Of a stretch of DNA of 64,000 nucleotides, positions 26,751-35,514 are shown piece after piece; positions within the stretch are counted from its first letter, which is position 1; each line of letters opens with the position of its first letter. The translations under genes and the position numbers were made by a program. The stretch is from assembly GCA_903882935.1 (NCBI GenBank), contig CAIRZB010000007.1, positions 170,310 through 234,309 of the forward strand. The letters are read 5' to 3'. A model generated the notes under the pieces. That model did no database searches. It worked only from the letters and a program-made list of their open reading frames with translations, and was not told the DNA's origin. This DNA comes from an uncultured Parafilimonas sp. (GTDB taxonomy: Bacteria > Bacteroidota > Bacteroidia > Chitinophagales > Chitinophagaceae).

Positions 26751-27532
26751 CGTAAAAAACGCTCCCTATTGTCCAAAAAAGACTTGTATATCTGGTAATG
26801 CTCCGTGTCTTCATAAGCCATTTCCTCAATACCATTTTCGTTTAAATAGTAAATGGTGCTATTGGGTATACCCATTAGTACCGGTGAGTGTGTGGCAATG
26901 ATAAATTGCGCGTCAGTATTGGAAGCCGACTGCATCAACAACGATATCATCGATAGTTGCTTCATAGGTGATAGAGATGCCTCAGGCTCATCCAATACAT
27001 ACACGCCATTACCATGTATGCGGCTGCTCAAAATCTGCAAAAAGCCTTCCCCGTGCGATTTTTCTTCCAAGTTGCCGTTGTACCTACTTTCCAGCTCGTT
27101 TACCTGGCCTTTCAACAGGCCTTGAACTAGCACCAGCCCCTGCCCGCGCAGGTATTCTTCCATTTCCTTCAATTCATTGCCCAACCCACTTTTAAGCATT
27201 TGTATGCTGCGTACAAAGCCAATATAATCTTCCGCCCTAAAGAACATGCCGTTATGGGTTTTGTTGCGCCAATAAATATTCACATGGTCAAATAATTCGC
27301 GGGATGGGTCAAATGTGCTGTCAGTTAACGTACTGGTGCTGCCGATGGTGGGTAGGTTCAATTTATAGGCAATGGCCTCCAATAAGGTAGATTTTCCGCA
27401 ACCGTTATCGCCGGCGATAATCACCACCGGTTTGGCAAAATCCAATGTGAAGGGTTTTTTAAACACCGGCAGTGTAAAAGGAAATGAACTTCCTCCCCGC
27501 GTGCTGATGGTTATTTTAGCGATGTGTTTCAC
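26741..27532 (-). CDS. Stand-alone AAA family ATPase (ABC/SMC-like)
   Basis: A cytoplasmic ATPase of the AAA_21/RecF-like class. Walker A is GDNGCGKSTLLEA; Walker B with catalytic Glu is VYVLDEPEASLSP, followed by QLSMISLL and the switch-His segment FIIATHSPVLMG. The family normally begins close to the KHIAKITI strand, so the GTG at 27532 (263 residues) is favoured. The frame remains open to an ATG at 27649, whose extra 39 residues look noncoding. Such small ABC-type ATPases are widespread; some act in stress or defence pairs, but no nuclease or partner gene is adjacent, so a defence role is unsupported. The 3' end overlaps the acyltransferase gene by 10 bases. Confidence 0.82.
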   Translation of the reverse strand: MKHIAKITISTRGGSSFPFTLPVFKKPFTLDFAKPVVIIAGDNGCGKSTLLEAIAYKLNLPTIGSTSTLTDSTFDPSRELFDHVNIYWRNKTHNGMFFRAEDYIGFVRSIQMLKSGLGNELKEMEEYLRGQGLVLVQGLLKGQVNELESRYNGNLEEKSHGEGFLQILSSRIHGNGVYVLDEPEASLSPMKQLSMISLLMQSASNTDAQFIIATHSPVLMGIPNSTIYYLNENGIEEMAYEDTEHYQIYKSFLDNRERFLRYL

Positions 27533-27910
27533 TATGCTAATGTACAAATTCTGGGGATTAGACAATGCCCTATAGCAATAAAATGGGCGTTGTGCCAAAA
27601 AGGCGATAATACGTTGTTTGCACAGCGTAAAACCATGTAAATAGCCCATGCCATATATTAACCCGTGCTTAACTAGTTGTGGGCTACAGCTTATTCGGCC
27701 AATAAATTGTGTGCCCTTCTTTTAGAAAAGTTTTGTTAGGCAAACCAAATAGGGCACAAACTATGTAGTAATCCGAGTATGGGCATTGCGTAATTTTTCA
27801 TTTATCGGAATGATAAAAATTCCATCTACCTTTACACTTAACTAACATAAAGCGGCCATTTTGTTGCCTGATGCAAGTTTGTAAGGTAAAAATGGCACGC
27901 GATATTATTA

Positions 27911-27945
27911 TTTTGAGAATTTTTTAATTGAATTTTTTATATTTG
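27911..27945 (+). promoter_or_regulatory. greA promoter
   Basis: TTTTG at 27911-27915, a 22-base spacer, and an exact TATATTTG -7 box at 27938-27945. The start codon is 69 bases downstream, leaving room for the leader hairpin. Confidence 0.65.
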
Positions 27946-27953
27946 TGTTACTG

Positions 27954-27990
27954 CAACGCCGCACTAAATATGTGGCGTTGTATTTTTTTT
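27954..27990 (+). promoter_or_regulatory. Terminator-like attenuator in the greA leader
   Basis: The stem CAACGCCGC/GTGGCGTTG (27954-27962 with 27972-27980, one G-T pair) has a 9-base loop and is followed by TA and eight T (27983-27990). It lies between the greA promoter and its ATG, so it is transcribed in the greA leader and should cause partial termination. No upstream plus-strand gene needs a terminator here, since the preceding gene runs on the minus strand. E. coli greA has a comparable leader terminator that yields the GraL RNAs and is controlled by GreA; similarity here is in architecture, not sequence. Confidence 0.7.
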
Positions 27991-28014
27991 ATCTCTAATT
28001 AAACCGGAAAGACC

Positions 28015-28488
28015 ATGAGTGACGTAATGTACGTTTCCAAAGAGGCATTCGACAGGATGAAAGAAGAAATGCACCGGCTGAAAACAGTAGAGCGGCCCGC
28101 CGCCTCAAGGGCCATTGCCGAAGCACGGGAAAAAGGCGACTTGAAGGAAAATGCTGAATACGATGCCGCAAAGGAACACCAGGGTATATTAGAGGCCAAA
28201 ATGTCCCAATTGGAAGGGCAGCTTGCCATTGCACGAGTAGTGGATGCCAGTACCATTGACACCAGCAAGGTTTCTATATTAACCAAGGTTACCATAACCA
28301 ATGTTGCCACCAAAAAAACCGTTACGTACCAAATAGTGGGCGAAACGGAGGCCGACCTTAAAGCGGGCAAAATTTCAGTAGGCTCTCCCATTGGCAAAGG
28401 CTTGCTGGGTAAAGTTGTTGGCGACGTGGCAGAGGTTATAGCACCCACCGGCCTTATAAAGTTTAAAATTGAAAACATCAGCATATAG
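28015..28488 (+). CDS. greA: Transcription elongation factor GreA
   Basis: A 157-residue cytoplasmic factor that enters the RNA polymerase secondary channel and stimulates cleavage of backtracked RNA. The N-terminal coiled coil covers about residues 8-78; its tip carries the acidic pair in KGDLKENAEYDAAK, which positions catalytic Mg2+. The C-terminal FKBP-like domain (about 82-157) has TVTNVATKK-like strands, GETEADLKAGKISVGSPIGKGLLGK and the terminal strand LIKFKIENISI. Length and domain order are standard. An exact Bacteroidota promoter and a terminator-like leader hairpin lie upstream, suggesting autoregulation by attenuation. A second terminator follows at 28511-28540. Confidence 0.97.
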   Translation: MSDVMYVSKEAFDRMKEEMHRLKTVERPAASRAIAEAREKGDLKENAEYDAAKEHQGILEAKMSQLEGQLAIARVVDASTIDTSKVSILTKVTITNVATKKTVTYQIVGETEADLKAGKISVGSPIGKGLLGKVVGDVAEVIAPTGLIKFKIENISI

Positions 28489-28510
28489 CATTTACGCGGT
28501 GCCAAAAAAG

Positions 28511-28540
28511 CTGCCTGGCCATTGGTTGGCAGTTTTTTTT
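28511..28540 (+). terminator. greA terminator
   Basis: CTGCC/GGCAG arms (28511-28515 with 28528-28532) followed by eight T (28533-28540). The stem is short, but the T-run is strong and it lies 22 bases after the greA stop. Confidence 0.7.
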
Positions 28541-28640
28541 GAACTGTTAATGGGGGCTTTAAGGTTGGTTACCAATATTGTTTTTTTAAAATACCGAATG
28601 CCTTTAGCTGGTGCTTTATTAATGATATTTAACGAAGGTT

Positions 28641-29087
28641 ATGGCCTATAATATAGCCCAACTAAATATTGCCAGAATGATTGGCAATACTATAACAGAC
28701 CCTGAAATGAACGATTTTGTTAGCCAATTGGATGCCATAAACGCCTTGGCTGAACAAAGCGATGGATTCGTTTGGCGGCTTAAGGCTGGCAACGGCAACG
28801 CCACAGAGCTTAACCCATATAAAGATGATAGGATTATCGTAAATTTTAGCGTTTGGCAATCCATTAACCAATTGAAGGCATACGTGTACAATAGCGCGCA
28901 CGCCGGGGTAATGCGTGACCGAAAAAAATGGTTTGAAAAATTTGGCAAGCCATACTATGCTTTATGGTATGTTGAGGAGGGCACCCTGCCCTCTGTTGAA
29001 GAAGCTGTTAAACGGCTTGAGCATTTACAACAACATAGTTGCAGCGCATACGTGTTTGATTTTTCAAACATTTTCAAGCTACCTTAA
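28641..29087 (+). CDS. DUF3291 domain-containing protein
   Basis: A 148-residue cytoplasmic protein of the DUF3291 family, related to ferredoxin-like antibiotic-monooxygenase folds. The N-terminal AQLNIARM strand, the middle LAEQSDGFVWRLK and NFSVWQSINQLKAYVY segments, and the C-terminal RKKWFEKFGKPYYALWYVEEGTLPS segment match the family pattern. No catalytic activity is established for it. The last ~12 residues (CSAYVFDFSNIFKL) are family-typical. It follows greA after a terminator, so it is probably expressed separately; no clear -7 box is visible. Confidence 0.85.
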   Translation: MAYNIAQLNIARMIGNTITDPEMNDFVSQLDAINALAEQSDGFVWRLKAGNGNATELNPYKDDRIIVNFSVWQSINQLKAYVYNSAHAGVMRDRKKWFEKFGKPYYALWYVEEGTLPSVEEAVKRLEHLQQHSCSAYVFDFSNIFKLP

Positions 29088-29094
29088 ATACAGC

Positions 29095-29134
29095 CAACCG
29101 CGGTATTGGGTAAAACCAATTGCAGAGCGGGTTG
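29095..29134. terminator. Possible bidirectional hairpin between convergent genes
   Basis: Nested stems CAACC/GGTTG (29095-29099 with 29130-29134) and ATTGG/CCAAT (29105-29109 with 29116-29120) lie in the 56-base gap between the DUF3291 gene and the minus-strand operon. There is no long T-run on either side. Confidence 0.4.
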
Positions 29135-29143
29135 TATATTCGT

Positions 29144-31531
29144 CTATTTAACCATTACATAAACCGTTTTAGTACCCACCTTACCCAATGGAGTTATTCC
29201 CTGCAACACTATGGCATATGTTCCCGCTACATCTGAGGTATAAAAACTGGCCTGCGTTTTTCCCGTGCGTTCATCCGTTTTAACATCTGGTGCCCAAAGC
29301 AGCACATCCCTAAAATCCGGTAACCGGCTGCTTAATTGCTTTGGCGTATCATATTTGGGTGCATAAAATTCCCGCTGCAACTGCATGCCCTGGTACTCTA
29401 GCACAAGCGAGGCTGGGTCTAGCTGAATGCCGTCTAAGTCTCCGTTATAGGTCGTATAATTAACAATGCCGTAAAATATATTGGCCCCTAGGTAGTATTT
29501 CTTAGCAACCACATCCATCTTCTTTATTTTAAGGGGGTTAAAATTAATAACGGTGTCCATATTAAAAAAGGGCACCCCGTCTGCAAGTACCAAAGGGTTG
29601 TCCTCAAAATACAAGTTATGTGGATCGTCTACAACTTTTAGCAAATAATCATCTCGGCGCCGCCTAACTGCCACCTCTGGCACATACTCCCGTAAAACTT
29701 CCTCCATGGTGTTAAACCTCGTATAATCATCCAGTACATATGTTGCCGTTGGGTGGCCATAAAATGGCAAAGTATCCACGTCTGGTGCAAAAAACTGGCG
29801 GTACTTTTCATTGTAATAAGCATTTTGCACTTGGGTATTAATACTGTGGCTTACCAATAACCCTTGGTTTTCTTCGGCAATCCGTCGCTCAGTTAGTGGT
29901 GCGACAGAAAACTTTTCTGAGAAGGGATTAACAATATCTATGCGGTAAATACTATCCTGTAATTGGTTGGTTTGCAGTATAATGGCATCCCCACCGACAA
30001 AATCAACCACGCTAAATTGTACTATGCCGTTGCTTTTGCTTTTTGCCACGGCAAATTTAAAATTCTTGCCGGGTGCAGTTAGGTAGGCAGTTATGTTTTC
30101 GGCGGGCTGGCCTGTTTTTTTATTGGTTATCCGCGCAGTTACAATATGCCCTTCATATTCAGGCAGGTAGTCAAATGCAACTGTTTTGCCCTGTTTTATG
30201 TCATCCCAGTTATAACGGCTCCAGCCATGGGTAAGCATCAGGTTATCCAGGGCCTCATTGTTAACGGCATCGTTATTGGCCAAATAGTAATCCGGTTGTT
30301 CAATAGTACCTCGCAAATCTGCATTCAGCAACAGGTAACTGGCAATGCTTGTTTCGCTTTGCTGTTGCAGGGAGTCTAGCCGGTACACACTCATCGACAT
30401 ATCTGCGGGTACTGGCAAGCTCTTCTCGTCTTTTGTTGCAATATCAACAGTAACTTTTTGGCGCCCAGCATAACCATCCATTCCAGTGGCTGCATCAATT
30501 ACCAACTGGCGGCTGGGCTTGGTAAAATACAACCGTTCGCAAACTGGTTGTGCGTCGCTATTAAAAACCGTAAAATGTGTTATGCCATCGGCAAGCTGCG
30601 TTTTATCTACCGCAAAACTGGCTTTGCCATTACTCAATTGTTTCGCAAAAGCCATATTTGCGCCATTGCCTGTTGTTACCAGTAAATATATATTTGTGGT
30701 ACTGGCTGATGACGCTATTTGTATGTTTACTTGGCTGCCTGCTTCTTGTACATGCATTACTACACCTTGGGTGTAGGCAGTTGGCAGTGGCTGCTTAAAG
30801 GTTTGCCCCGCTATGGTTACAACGGCAGTATAGTTGTTTGCAGCCATCGGCGTAAAAATAAAACTACCAATGCCAAACTTAAGGCTTTTAAAACTTGAAA
30901 TATTATTGCCGTTTTGGTCTGCAACAATGCCGTTGCAATCCATCCCTTTTCCATATTTGTCAACCACCCTAAAACCTACTTTGCTTTCAATGCCATTTAC
31001 CAAGTTGCCTCCTTCAGGAAAAAAACGGATTTCGTATTTATCGGTGTCCTTGCCGGGGTTACGGTTAAGGCTTTTCAAAGTATTTACAATGGTGATGTTT
31101 TGGTGAAAATAAAGGTCGGCACTAAAGTTTTTCATCCAACTAGTGTAGGCCCTTATATGGTAGCTGCCCGAGTGAACGGAAGCCGGTAGTTGAAACGAGC
31201 CGCTTCCACTACCGTCAACTAGTTTTATCTTAGCCTGCAGGCTTGGCTTTTTATCTGCATCAAGTACCTCCACATAAGCAACCTTGCTTAAATGGGTTGG
31301 CTTATTGCTGGCCGCATCTACCGCATAGGCTTTAAACCATATAATTTCCCCAGCGGTAAAAAAGTCTTTATCCAAATGTAAATAAAGTTTTTCTTGCGCT
31401 GCCTGCTGCTGGTAATCGTTAAACTGCTTTTGCAGGCTGCTTAGTACACCGTCGGTTTGCGCCTGTGTTTTTGCGCATAAAAAAAAGCATATGCTGCAAA
31501 ATAGCAGCAACCGCTGGTAGTTATTCGTCAT
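29144..31531 (-). CDS. MG2 (macroglobulin-like) protein with TonB plug-like C-terminal domain
   Basis: A 795-residue exported protein. The ATG of MTNNYQR gives a good signal peptide (cleavage near KTQA); an upstream in-frame ATG adds 11 basic residues. The N-terminus has the macroglobulin-type module LYLHLDKDFFTAGEIIWFKAYAVDA, then SGSYHIRAYTSWMKNF. Further beta-sandwich repeats follow to about residue 590. Near residue 620 begins a plug-like domain: FNTMEEVLREYVPEV, NPLVLADGVPFFNMDTV, IKKMDVVAKKYYLGANIFYGIVNY, without any following barrel. It ends with TGKTQASFYTSDVAGTYAIVLQGIT, typical of the family. It is the last gene of a four-gene minus-strand operon, 46 bases after the DUF4249 gene. 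It probably works with the TonB receptor at the cell surface. Confidence 0.82.
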   Translation of the reverse strand: MTNNYQRLLLFCSICFFLCAKTQAQTDGVLSSLQKQFNDYQQQAAQEKLYLHLDKDFFTAGEIIWFKAYAVDAASNKPTHLSKVAYVEVLDADKKPSLQAKIKLVDGSGSGSFQLPASVHSGSYHIRAYTSWMKNFSADLYFHQNITIVNTLKSLNRNPGKDTDKYEIRFFPEGGNLVNGIESKVGFRVVDKYGKGMDCNGIVADQNGNNISSFKSLKFGIGSFIFTPMAANNYTAVVTIAGQTFKQPLPTAYTQGVVMHVQEAGSQVNIQIASSASTTNIYLLVTTGNGANMAFAKQLSNGKASFAVDKTQLADGITHFTVFNSDAQPVCERLYFTKPSRQLVIDAATGMDGYAGRQKVTVDIATKDEKSLPVPADMSMSVYRLDSLQQQSETSIASYLLLNADLRGTIEQPDYYLANNDAVNNEALDNLMLTHGWSRYNWDDIKQGKTVAFDYLPEYEGHIVTARITNKKTGQPAENITAYLTAPGKNFKFAVAKSKSNGIVQFSVVDFVGGDAIILQTNQLQDSIYRIDIVNPFSEKFSVAPLTERRIAEENQGLLVSHSINTQVQNAYYNEKYRQFFAPDVDTLPFYGHPTATYVLDDYTRFNTMEEVLREYVPEVAVRRRRDDYLLKVVDDPHNLYFEDNPLVLADGVPFFNMDTVINFNPLKIKKMDVVAKKYYLGANIFYGIVNYTTYNGDLDGIQLDPASLVLEYQGMQLQREFYAPKYDTPKQLSSRLPDFRDVLLWAPDVKTDERTGKTQASFYTSDVAGTYAIVLQGITPLGKVGTKTVYVMVK

Positions 31532-31577
31532 TGTGCTTGGGTATCGTTGTGGCATTTTGCGCATGGTGGTAAAAATT

Positions 31578-32720
31578 TTATGGCCAAAATGAGGGTTTGG
31601 TTGTAATGCCGCCTGTCAACCTACAATCAACACACTCTGGTGGGGCGGCGTAATAGGGGCCCAAAGGTGTTACCAAATCAACCGGTACATAGGTGCCACG
31701 TAAAACAGAAGTCATTTTATAGGCATCAGTAACATGTATGGTGTCGCAAACGGAGTATGGTCCCGGCGGGTAAAGCCAGTTGTTTACTTGGGCTTTGTAA
31801 ATAAATATTCTTTTTTGTTGGGTAGATGATGCCGTTATAAAACCAATCACCGGTTCTGCGGCGTTTGTTTTTGAATGGATGTTGCCGGTTATTTGGGAAG
31901 GCTGCGCATCAAAAAGGCTTCCTAACTGCTCGGTATTTTTGCTCAGGTTATCCCAGTAGTTGTAGCCATCCTCAGGCAAAGCAGATTGTTTAACCAATAT
32001 ACTGTATATATAACCAATTTTTTCAGACGAAGTAGGAATGAACATGATTACCTTTTTATACACCACGTCGTTAGACAGCTTTTTGGTTGATTCAATAAGT
32101 ATGTTCGAAGACGGGATCGTGTGCCAGCAAAAAAAGGTAAGTTCCTCTGGGTTTCTGTGTACTATGGTGTTGTTCTTTACTATGTATTGAGAAAAAAATG
32201 GGGCATAATATTCCCAGGTCTCTGAAAAATCCCATTTGTAAAACTTGGTGTTGTTTTGGTCATCGTGCGTATTGGCATAAATATACACGCCATCGCTGTG
32301 CTGCTCCCAGCTTATGCTGTCAATCAAGGGTGTTTTCTTAAAAGGTGTATAGTCCGAATAATATTGGTTGTTATTGGCCGTGGTAATAGCAAGCCGGTAT
32401 TTTTCGGCACCACTGCCTGGCGGTATATTGGCTATGCCATAAGCCCCATTACCAATTTCCTGCAAAGGGTAGTTGGCACCAGCATCGGTTTGCACTGATA
32501 CCTGCGAACCAGTTTCATAAGCGGTAACAGATGTGTCAGTAAGCGTTTTAGACCGCGAAAGGTGTATAATGGTTGAATCCTGCCCAACATTTATGTTGCC
32601 CTCCACCACTAAGATATTCGTATTGGCAATAGCCCCTGCCGGCAGCACATAAGGCTCTTTACAACCAGTGGCAAATACAATTAAAAAAACAGTTGCTATA
32701 TTTACAATCGTTGGCCTCAT
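31578..32720 (-). CDS. DUF4249 lipoprotein
   Basis: A 380-residue exported lipoprotein with lipobox ATGC (Cys20). DUF4249 proteins in Bacteroidota are typically encoded next to STN-domain TonB receptors and are presumed surface partners of them. The family opening ILVVEGNINVGQDSTIIHLSRSKTLTD is visible, followed by YPLQEIGNGAYGIANIPPG, the LIDSISWEQHSDGVYIYANTHD segment and the C-terminal Cys pair CDTIHVTD and PPECVDCRLTGGITTKPSFW. It lies 6 bases downstream of the receptor gene and 46 bases upstream of the MG2 gene, clearly in the same operon. The molecule handled by this system is unknown. Confidence 0.9.
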   Translation of the reverse strand: MRPTIVNIATVFLIVFATGCKEPYVLPAGAIANTNILVVEGNINVGQDSTIIHLSRSKTLTDTSVTAYETGSQVSVQTDAGANYPLQEIGNGAYGIANIPPGSGAEKYRLAITTANNNQYYSDYTPFKKTPLIDSISWEQHSDGVYIYANTHDDQNNTKFYKWDFSETWEYYAPFFSQYIVKNNTIVHRNPEELTFFCWHTIPSSNILIESTKKLSNDVVYKKVIMFIPTSSEKIGYIYSILVKQSALPEDGYNYWDNLSKNTEQLGSLFDAQPSQITGNIHSKTNAAEPVIGFITASSTQQKRIFIYKAQVNNWLYPPGPYSVCDTIHVTDAYKMTSVLRGTYVPVDLVTPLGPYYAAPPECVDCRLTGGITTKPSFWP

Positions 32721-32726
32721 ACTGTG

Positions 32727-35510
32727 CTAAAATTTGAAATTGTACGTTATAAAAGGTATGGCAGTGCCAAATATTGATAGTTTGTAACCGTTTACCCGAC
32801 CGTTTTCTGAAGTGAAGTACACCGAATAGGGGTTTTTGTTGCCGCTGATATTATACACACCAAGCGTCCAAGAACTGTGGGCCAACATTTTTATTTTATG
32901 GCTGCCTTCAATATTCATAGAAAAATCGGAGCGGAAATAATCTGGTATGCGGTATTGGTTCCTGTCTGAATAAAGCACCCTGTACGAGCCGCCGTAATAA
33001 TACTCACCAACGGGTAACGTAATAGGCCTACCTGTACTATAAATTACATTGAGCGATACACTAAACCGGTGCGAAAAACGGTAGTTGCCGATAAAATTAA
33101 ACACATGGGGCTTGTCAAAATCGCTGGGGTAATAATCGCCTCTGTTCACCGGCTGGGTAACCAATGGGTCGTCTGTTTTTAACATGGTGCGGCTGTATGT
33201 ATAACTCACCCACCCGTTTAACTTACCAGCTGTTTTCTTTACCATAAATTCTGCCCCGTAGGCATATCCTTTTGAATTTACAACATCGGTTTCAATATGC
33301 GGGTTAAGCACCAACTGGGCACCGCTTTTATAGTCAAGATAGTTGCTAAGGCGCTTATAATATACCTCCACCGATGTTTCAATGGTATTTGATTTAAGGT
33401 TTTTATAATATCCAAGTGATAGCTGGTAGCCGATTTGCGGTTTAATGTAGCTATCGCTCAGCTTCCAAATATCTGTGGGCGATATAGCCGTTGTGTTAGA
33501 CAGCATATGGATGTATTGGCGAAGCGTGTTGTAACTAACCTTAAGCGAGCTGTTATCGCTTAGGGTGTATCTGGCAGATACCCTTATTTCCGGCCCTTGG
33601 TAGGTTTTAATAACTTTTCCTGAACTATAATTAACGGTATCCACAATATTGGCTACCTCTCTCGGCTGCCCGGGGGCATACTGGTATACCTGCTGCGCGC
33701 CTAAATAATTAAACATTGAGTACCGGATACCGCCGCTTACCGAAAGCTTGGAGGTAACCTCATATTTATCGCCAAAATATAAAGCAGATTCCAAGGCTTT
33801 TTCCGCCTGCAACACCGTTGGCACTACCAACGATTGTTTGTTGTTGGGCTGGTATGAGCCTGGCTGCAATTTATATAAGATAGACGTTAAGCCAAAATCA
33901 ACCGTGTTTTTGTTGTTAACGGCATAATTAAAATCGGCCCTGAACGTTGACTGGTTTACAGTAAACGCAAACTTGTAGGCATTAACGGGGTTTAGCGTGC
34001 TGCCGATGGCAAACTGGTAATTGTCAACGCCTGCCGCAAACACCCCATAAAGCTTATTGTTGAAAATATGCTTTAGCTTAATATTGGCGTTTTTGTTGTT
34101 GTAATTATACGTAGTATCACTGTTAAGCCTAAACTTATCTTGGCTTATATAGCCTGTTACATACAGGTGGTTTTTTGCGTTGAACTCGTGGTTAACAATA
34201 AGGTTGGCATCGTAAAACGAGGCACTGCTGTTATGGTATTCTTGGTTATCTGGTATTTGCTTCAATATCCAGTCTGAATAAGTGGTACGCCCACCTATGA
34301 TAATGGATGTTTTGCCGCTGTCAATAGGGCCTTCCAGTGTTAAGCGGCTGGTGAGTGGGCCAATGCCGCCGGAGCCTGCAAATTTTTTCATGTTGCCTTC
34401 CCGGCTGGTAACATCCAGCACCGAAGCCAAGCGGCCACCGTATTTTTCGGGTATGCTGCTTTTATACAATTCAACATCTTTTACCACGTCGGGGTTAAAG
34501 GCAGAGAAAAAACCAAAAAAATGCGATGGGTTGTAAATGGTTGCATCACTAAACAAAATAAGGTTTTCGTCGGCTGCACCGCCACGCACATTAAAACCCG
34601 TACTGCTTTCCCCCGCAGATGTTACACCGGGCAAGGTTAACACAACCCGCAAAACATCTGCCTCACCAAAGGCGGTAGGTACTTGCTTAATGTTTTTCAT
34701 GGTAATTTTCTGCACGCCCATGTTTACATTCTTAACATTTATGGTTTTATCTGCGCTTACTATCACGCGTTTAAGCGTTGGTACATACTCGTATAACTCA
34801 ACATTTAGTTTGCCATTGGCGTACAACATCACCTGCCGTTTAGTGTCGCCCATGCCTATGCTGCTTACTAACAACACGTGGCGGCCCTTAGGCAGCGTTA
34901 AGGAAAAATAGCCAAACTGGTCGGTGGTGGTACCATACTTCTTATCGTCAGTATAAACATTGGCACCAATTACGGTTTCGCCACTTTTGGCATCTCTTAC
35001 ATAACCTGTAATTACAGCATCGCCCTGGGATAGGCTGTTGGTTTTGGTGCCAATTTCAAAAAGTTTGTTTTCCAATGAGGATTTTAATTTGTTTCCACTG
35101 CTTTCCTTTTCAATATCGGTTTGCTCACTTACTACAAAACCGGTCGCATCCTTGGCCTTTTTGTTTCCGAAAAAATTGGGTGGCAGGCTGGTGTAAATTT
35201 CAACTTGTTTGGTAATAAAAATGCGGCTATTGTCATCTATACTAAACCGCAGCCCTGTGTTTTTTAGCACGGCGTTTAGCAATTCATCAAGTGTTTCGCC
35301 GTCTGCCCGGTGGGTAATTTTTAGGCTGTCGGTTTGGGTTGAGTCGTAATAAAACCGGCAGCCGGTTTGGGTTTCAGCTTCTTGCACAAACTGGTTAAAC
35401 GGTACGGCAATAAAATTACCGGTTACCGTTTTTTTATCCTGCGCGGCAGCTGAACCGAAAAATAAGGCAACGGTGCAAATAGCAAGTAGGTAATGGCGTA
35501 AGCAGTGCAT
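32727..35510 (-). CDS. TonB-dependent receptor with STN and carboxypeptidase-like domains
   Basis: A 927-residue outer-membrane receptor. After the signal peptide (to about GSAAAQ) comes an STN/secretin-N-like domain (VPFNQFVQEAETQTGCRFYYD, LDELLNAVLKNTGLRFSIDD), which in transducing receptors contacts a periplasmic anti-sigma factor. Next is a linker, then a carboxypeptidase-regulatory-like fold (ITGYVRDAKSGETVIGANVY, about residues 168-250). The plug follows (VPTAFGEADVLRVVLTLPGV, FNVRGGAADENLILFSDATIYNP), then the 22-stranded barrel ending ISFGTAIPF-like (LSIFGTAIPFITYNFKF). No FecR/sigma gene is adjacent, so the STN domain may be vestigial for signalling, as is usual for receptors paired with DUF4249. 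Spacing is 4 bases from the upstream gene and 6 to the downstream gene. Confidence 0.92.
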   Translation of the reverse strand: MHCLRHYLLAICTVALFFGSAAAQDKKTVTGNFIAVPFNQFVQEAETQTGCRFYYDSTQTDSLKITHRADGETLDELLNAVLKNTGLRFSIDDNSRIFITKQVEIYTSLPPNFFGNKKAKDATGFVVSEQTDIEKESSGNKLKSSLENKLFEIGTKTNSLSQGDAVITGYVRDAKSGETVIGANVYTDDKKYGTTTDQFGYFSLTLPKGRHVLLVSSIGMGDTKRQVMLYANGKLNVELYEYVPTLKRVIVSADKTINVKNVNMGVQKITMKNIKQVPTAFGEADVLRVVLTLPGVTSAGESSTGFNVRGGAADENLILFSDATIYNPSHFFGFFSAFNPDVVKDVELYKSSIPEKYGGRLASVLDVTSREGNMKKFAGSGGIGPLTSRLTLEGPIDSGKTSIIIGGRTTYSDWILKQIPDNQEYHNSSASFYDANLIVNHEFNAKNHLYVTGYISQDKFRLNSDTTYNYNNKNANIKLKHIFNNKLYGVFAAGVDNYQFAIGSTLNPVNAYKFAFTVNQSTFRADFNYAVNNKNTVDFGLTSILYKLQPGSYQPNNKQSLVVPTVLQAEKALESALYFGDKYEVTSKLSVSGGIRYSMFNYLGAQQVYQYAPGQPREVANIVDTVNYSSGKVIKTYQGPEIRVSARYTLSDNSSLKVSYNTLRQYIHMLSNTTAISPTDIWKLSDSYIKPQIGYQLSLGYYKNLKSNTIETSVEVYYKRLSNYLDYKSGAQLVLNPHIETDVVNSKGYAYGAEFMVKKTAGKLNGWVSYTYSRTMLKTDDPLVTQPVNRGDYYPSDFDKPHVFNFIGNYRFSHRFSVSLNVIYSTGRPITLPVGEYYYGGSYRVLYSDRNQYRIPDYFRSDFSMNIEGSHKIKMLAHSSWTLGVYNISGNKNPYSVYFTSENGRVNGYKLSIFGTAIPFITYNFKF

Positions 35511-35514
35511 AATT

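Noticed and set aside
26741..27532. Defence-system ATPase (retron or OLD-type) suspicion
   Set aside because: No nuclease, reverse transcriptase or toxin gene lies beside it; neighbours are an acyltransferase and greA, and the ATPase resembles widespread stand-alone housekeeping homologs.
34537..34911. 124-codon plus-strand frame within the STN-TonB receptor gene
   Set aside because: It lies opposite the conserved plug domain; composition is Ser/Pro/Thr-rich as expected for an antisense shadow.
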